From Leptospira brenneri (GTDB lineage Bacteria > Spirochaetota > Leptospiria > Leptospirales > Leptospiraceae): a DNA stretch of 64,000 nucleotides. The notes beneath the pieces are model-generated. The model was not told where the DNA came from, ran no database searches, and saw only the letters and a list, made by a program, of their open reading frames with translations. Shown here piece by piece: positions 61,986-64,000 of this stretch. The DNA lies in the NCBI RefSeq assembly GCF_002812125.1, contig NZ_NPDQ01000005.1:301683-365682 (forward strand). Direction: 5' to 3'. Every line of letters starts with the position of its first letter. The first letter of the stretch is position 1. A program made the translations under genes and the position numbers.

Positions 61986-62053
61986 ATTCAACCATTTGGT
62001 TTAATAATTGACTAAAAAAATGAATCTAAATATATTCAACTAAATGGTTGAAT
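61986..62053 (+). promoter_or_regulatory. Promoter with paired ArsR-type operators and probable leaderless start
   Basis: Two 20-bp inverted repeats lie 48 bp apart: ATTCAACCATTTGGTTTAAT (61986-62005, one mismatch) and ATTCAACTAAATGGTTGAAT (62034-62053, perfect arms ATTCAAC/GTTGAAT). Between them is TTGACT (62008-62013), a 17-nt spacer and TATATT (62031-62036). The second operator overlaps the -10 and the ATG at 62044. With the -10 ending 7 nt before the ATG, the transcript should begin at or just before the start codon. Binding by the ArsR product would block its own promoter. Confidence 0.75.
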
Positions 62054-62424
62054 TAAAGAAAAAGGAACAAGTTTTAGATAGGGTTTTTGCTGCTCTTGCA
62101 GACCACACGAGAAGGCAAATGCTTGCTCGTCTTCGAAAAGGGTCCCTAAGTATCTCTGAACTTGCGGAAACCTTTACGATGTCTTTTGCAGGAGTGGCAA
62201 AACATATCGATGTACTGACGGAAGCTGAACTTGTGAAGAAAGTAAGAGCTTCTCATGACGGTAGAAGTTTTCGTTTGGAGTTACAGAGCCAAACACTTTT
62301 AGAAGCAACTAATTGGATTACTTATCATCAAGAATTTTGGACAAATAAATTGGCAAAACTGGAAGCTTTTTTAGAGGAGAAGGGAAATGAAACCAGAAGT
62401 CCTAAGAATAGAAAAAGAAATTAA
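62044..62424 (+). CDS. ArsR-family transcriptional regulator
   Basis: A 126-residue winged-helix repressor with the family opening FAALADHTRRQMLARLRKGS and the recognition helix in AETFTMSFAGVAKHIDVLTE. It lacks the CxC metal motif of arsenic sensors, so it belongs to the non-metal branch that is commonly paired with SRPBCC (AHSA1) proteins, as here. There is no alternative start between the ATG and the conserved domain, so the ATG inside the operator must be used. It overlaps the next gene by 38 nt, so both are co-expressed and probably autoregulated. Confidence 0.92.
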   Translation: MVELKKKEQVLDRVFAALADHTRRQMLARLRKGSLSISELAETFTMSFAGVAKHIDVLTEAELVKKVRASHDGRSFRLELQSQTLLEATNWITYHQEFWTNKLAKLEAFLEEKGNETRSPKNRKRN

Positions 62425-62854
62425 TGCAGATCCAATAAAAATTTTCAGAGCATGGCTAAATGCGGAAGACTTTGCGCTTTGGTTTTTATCTGGTGAGGGA
62501 ATTGAAATCGAATCAGTCATTATGGATCCAAGGCCAGGAGGTAAGTTTATAATCAATATGGAACTCGATGGAAAAATTTTACCTCATGAAGGTGAATACA
62601 TTACTATTGATGAACCTAATAAGTTAGTATTTACATGGCGTTCACATGCAACCGATAACAAAGACACTTTAGTTACGATCACTTTTGAAGAGATAAAAGA
62701 TATAATATCCAAAAGTGGCAAGGTTGGAAAACAAAAAACTTTGGTGACTTTAGTGCATGAAGAACTGACAAGCGAGATCCAAGTAAAAATGCATAACCAT
62801 GGTTGGACAAATATTCTAGAAGGTTTGGACCAATGGATAAATTCGGGTAAGTAA
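62387..62854 (+). CDS. SRPBCC (AHSA1-like) protein 1
   Basis: A 155-residue START-like ligand-binding protein with the AHSA1 pattern: EKEINADPIKIFRAWLNAED, then FALWFLSGEG, MDPRPGGKFII and a C-terminal GWTNILEGLDQWI. Its start overlaps the ArsR coding end by 38 nt and has GGAGAAGGGA in front. In other bacteria, ArsR/AHSA1 pairs respond to or bind hydrophobic small molecules, but the ligand is not known. A second SRPBCC gene follows after 49 nt. Confidence 0.88.
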   Translation: MKPEVLRIEKEINADPIKIFRAWLNAEDFALWFLSGEGIEIESVIMDPRPGGKFIINMELDGKILPHEGEYITIDEPNKLVFTWRSHATDNKDTLVTITFEEIKDIISKSGKVGKQKTLVTLVHEELTSEIQVKMHNHGWTNILEGLDQWINSGK

Positions 62855-62903
62855 AAAAAATAAACAAATGAAACCGTTGAAAGGTTAACAGAAGGAGAAT
62901 TGT

Positions 62904-63374
62904 ATGAATGGGATTTACCATAAAGTTGGAATTAGAGCTGATGAAAGAGAAGTGATGGATGCACTAACTACAAAAAAAGGTTTAGCCGGTTGGTGGACAA
63001 AGGAAGTAGAAGGAAATTTTTCTTCAGAAGTTTATGGAGTTGGTGATTTGATTCATTTCGGATTCGGGCACAAGAATTTCATTGAAATGAAAGTGGAAAT
63101 TTTAGAATCCAAACATCTGTTATGGGAATGTGTTGCCGGTCCAGAGGATTGGATTGGTTCTCATGTTGACTTTCAATTGAGCCTTAGTAAAGCACCCGAT
63201 GGGGAAAGAATGACCATCCTTTATTTCCGGCACCAAGATTGGAAAACAGAGTCGGATTTTACTGCTCATTGTAGTATGAAATGGGCAATCTTTTTACTCA
63301 GTTTAAAAAACTTAGTTGAAACTGGGGTAGGTAAACCGTCGCCCGAAGACATAAAGATTGACGATTTAAATTGA
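62904..63374 (+). CDS. SRPBCC-family protein 2
   Basis: A 156-residue protein with a strong AAGGAGA ribosome-binding site. KKGLAGWWTKEVEG, LLWECVAGPEDWIGSHVDF and HCSMKWAIFLLSLKNLVETG are typical of START-like proteins. It is probably the third gene of the ArsR operon. The first SRPBCC protein is only distantly related (roughly the same fold, different sequence). It ends just before a T-tailed hairpin terminator. Confidence 0.86.
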   Translation: MNGIYHKVGIRADEREVMDALTTKKGLAGWWTKEVEGNFSSEVYGVGDLIHFGFGHKNFIEMKVEILESKHLLWECVAGPEDWIGSHVDFQLSLSKAPDGERMTILYFRHQDWKTESDFTAHCSMKWAIFLLSLKNLVETGVGKPSPEDIKIDDLN

Positions 63375-63389
63375 ATCAGTACAGAGTTG

Positions 63390-63414
63390 GTGTCGTTTTT
63401 TAACGGCACTTTTT
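63390..63414 (+). terminator. Rho-independent terminator of the ArsR operon
   Basis: GTGTCGTT at 63390-63397 pairs with AACGGCAC at 63402-63409 (one G-T wobble) around a TTTT loop, followed by a run of five T. It lies 16 nt after the stop of the third gene. This is the clearest intrinsic terminator in the window. Confidence 0.8.
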
Positions 63415-63508
63415 AACAAAGAAACCCTTAGAAATATTTTTTTCATTTTAATCATCAAAGAACAATGGGTTGACGTTTGATAAACACTATTTCATTTCTT
63501 TAATTAGA

Positions 63509-63991
63509 ATGAAAAAAATTGTTAATTCAACTCCGTTTGAAGTTTATGGTGCCACTGCGATCATTTCTCATAGAGTCCTAAAAGGTGAAGAAACCAAATA
63601 TGAGAGTTGGTTAGAAAAAATTGCTCCACTTTGTAAAAAAGCCACCGGTCATCTTGATTGGCAAATGATTCAACCTATTCCCAACCTAACTACCACTTAT
63701 ACAATTATCATTCGATTTGATTCAGAGACCAATTTAAATCTTTGGATGAATTCTGTTGATCGAGATCAACTAATAAATGAAATTAGTTTGATTCTTGATA
63801 ATGGTGATCAGTATTCTACACGAACGGGCCTTGAGTTTTTGTTTTCCTTTGAGAATCAAATCACTAAGCCACCGTTACGTTGGAAACAATTTCTCGTGAC
63901 TTGGTCAGCAATTTTTCCTTTGGTATGTCCGCGAGCATTACCGGGGGTCCCGATGAGCGCTAAAATCGTTACTGAATTTCAGATTACTTAA
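63509..63991 (+). CDS. Antibiotic-biosynthesis-monooxygenase-like protein with C-terminal hydrophobic segment
   Basis: About 160 residues from ATG 63509 (MKKIVNSTPFEVYGATAIIS). Residues 10-100 follow the ABM ferredoxin-like fold (ISHRVLKGEETKYESWLEKI, then KKATGHLDWQMI), and a hydrophobic stretch (FLVTWSAIFPLVCPRALPG) follows near the end, as in two-part ABM membrane proteins. The catalytic residues of true monooxygenases in this family vary, so no reaction is assigned. It may respond to redox or quinone-like compounds. It is transcribed separately after the operon terminator. The stop lies 9 nt before the window's end. Confidence 0.77.
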   Translation: MKKIVNSTPFEVYGATAIISHRVLKGEETKYESWLEKIAPLCKKATGHLDWQMIQPIPNLTTTYTIIIRFDSETNLNLWMNSVDRDQLINEISLILDNGDQYSTRTGLEFLFSFENQITKPPLRWKQFLVTWSAIFPLVCPRALPGVPMSAKIVTEFQIT

Positions 63992-64000
63992 GATTTCTTA

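Noticed and set aside
61837..62043. Guanidine riboswitch upstream of the SMR gene
   Set aside because: I looked for the conserved ACGR loops and hairpins of the known guanidine classes on the minus strand and saw none; the region is explained by the divergent ArsR promoter.

Overview
The window looks like a spirochaete chromosome segment, most likely Leptospira of the saprophytic type. This rests on the moderate-to-low G+C, the many exported proteins and permissive-lipobox lipoproteins, Cys-rich and Kelch lipoproteins, cytosolic and membrane chemoreceptors, STAS proteins and an LRR lipoprotein. I name the genus from general gene style, not from a search. No rRNA or tRNA gene was recognised.

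Layout. (1) 1-22 kb is mostly core: an edge-truncated gene, trxA, panD with a Panacea-like partner, lipB, a membrane protein/STAS pair, murJ, ynfA, ileS, an LRR lipoprotein, a chemoreceptor with an SCO-like protein, speD, a GH13 glucosidase, a STAS protein and two glycosyltransferases. (2) 22.5-47.5 kb is an AT-rich accessory island. A minus-strand operon (small exported protein, Kelch lipoprotein, barrel-like protein) faces a giant SpvB/TcdB/RHS-type protein of about 2,375 aa with its own near-consensus promoter. Downstream lies an array of modules on the same strand. Each intact module carries a 5'-truncated copy of the RHS 3' end, a different C-terminal tip, and one or two partner genes whose products have signal peptides or lipoboxes. 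(3) 47.6-54.7 kb is a sulfate-ester locus: a type I sulfatase, a formylglycine-generating enzyme with the Cys pair, a metallo-beta-lactamase-fold hydrolase, a barrel-like outer membrane protein and an SdsA-like alkylsulfatase, nearly all exported. (4) 54.6-64 kb is mixed: a zinc-ribbon/SDR fusion lacking the usual Tyr, a soluble chemoreceptor with its signalling part first, an ABC exporter, a pseudouridine synthase, a thioesterase, MepB-like and SMR proteins, and an ArsR/SRPBCC cluster with paired operators.

The most interesting system is the RHS tip array. Five copies of a GC-rich element, each exactly 139 nt long with complementary ends and a conserved internal stem, sit at the 5' edge of the modules in one orientation. 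Four modules end in a second repeat with a fixed 23-nt spacing that I read as the end of an IS481-like insertion sequence; one copy still encodes a recognisable transposase C-terminus. A stretch of 436 bp is identical between the full-length gene and one silent copy, suggesting recent recombination. Partner genes fall into homologous sets used by different modules, and all are exported, so the tips probably act in the envelope or at the surface. They could be either a polymorphic-toxin repertoire or a surface-variation repertoire.
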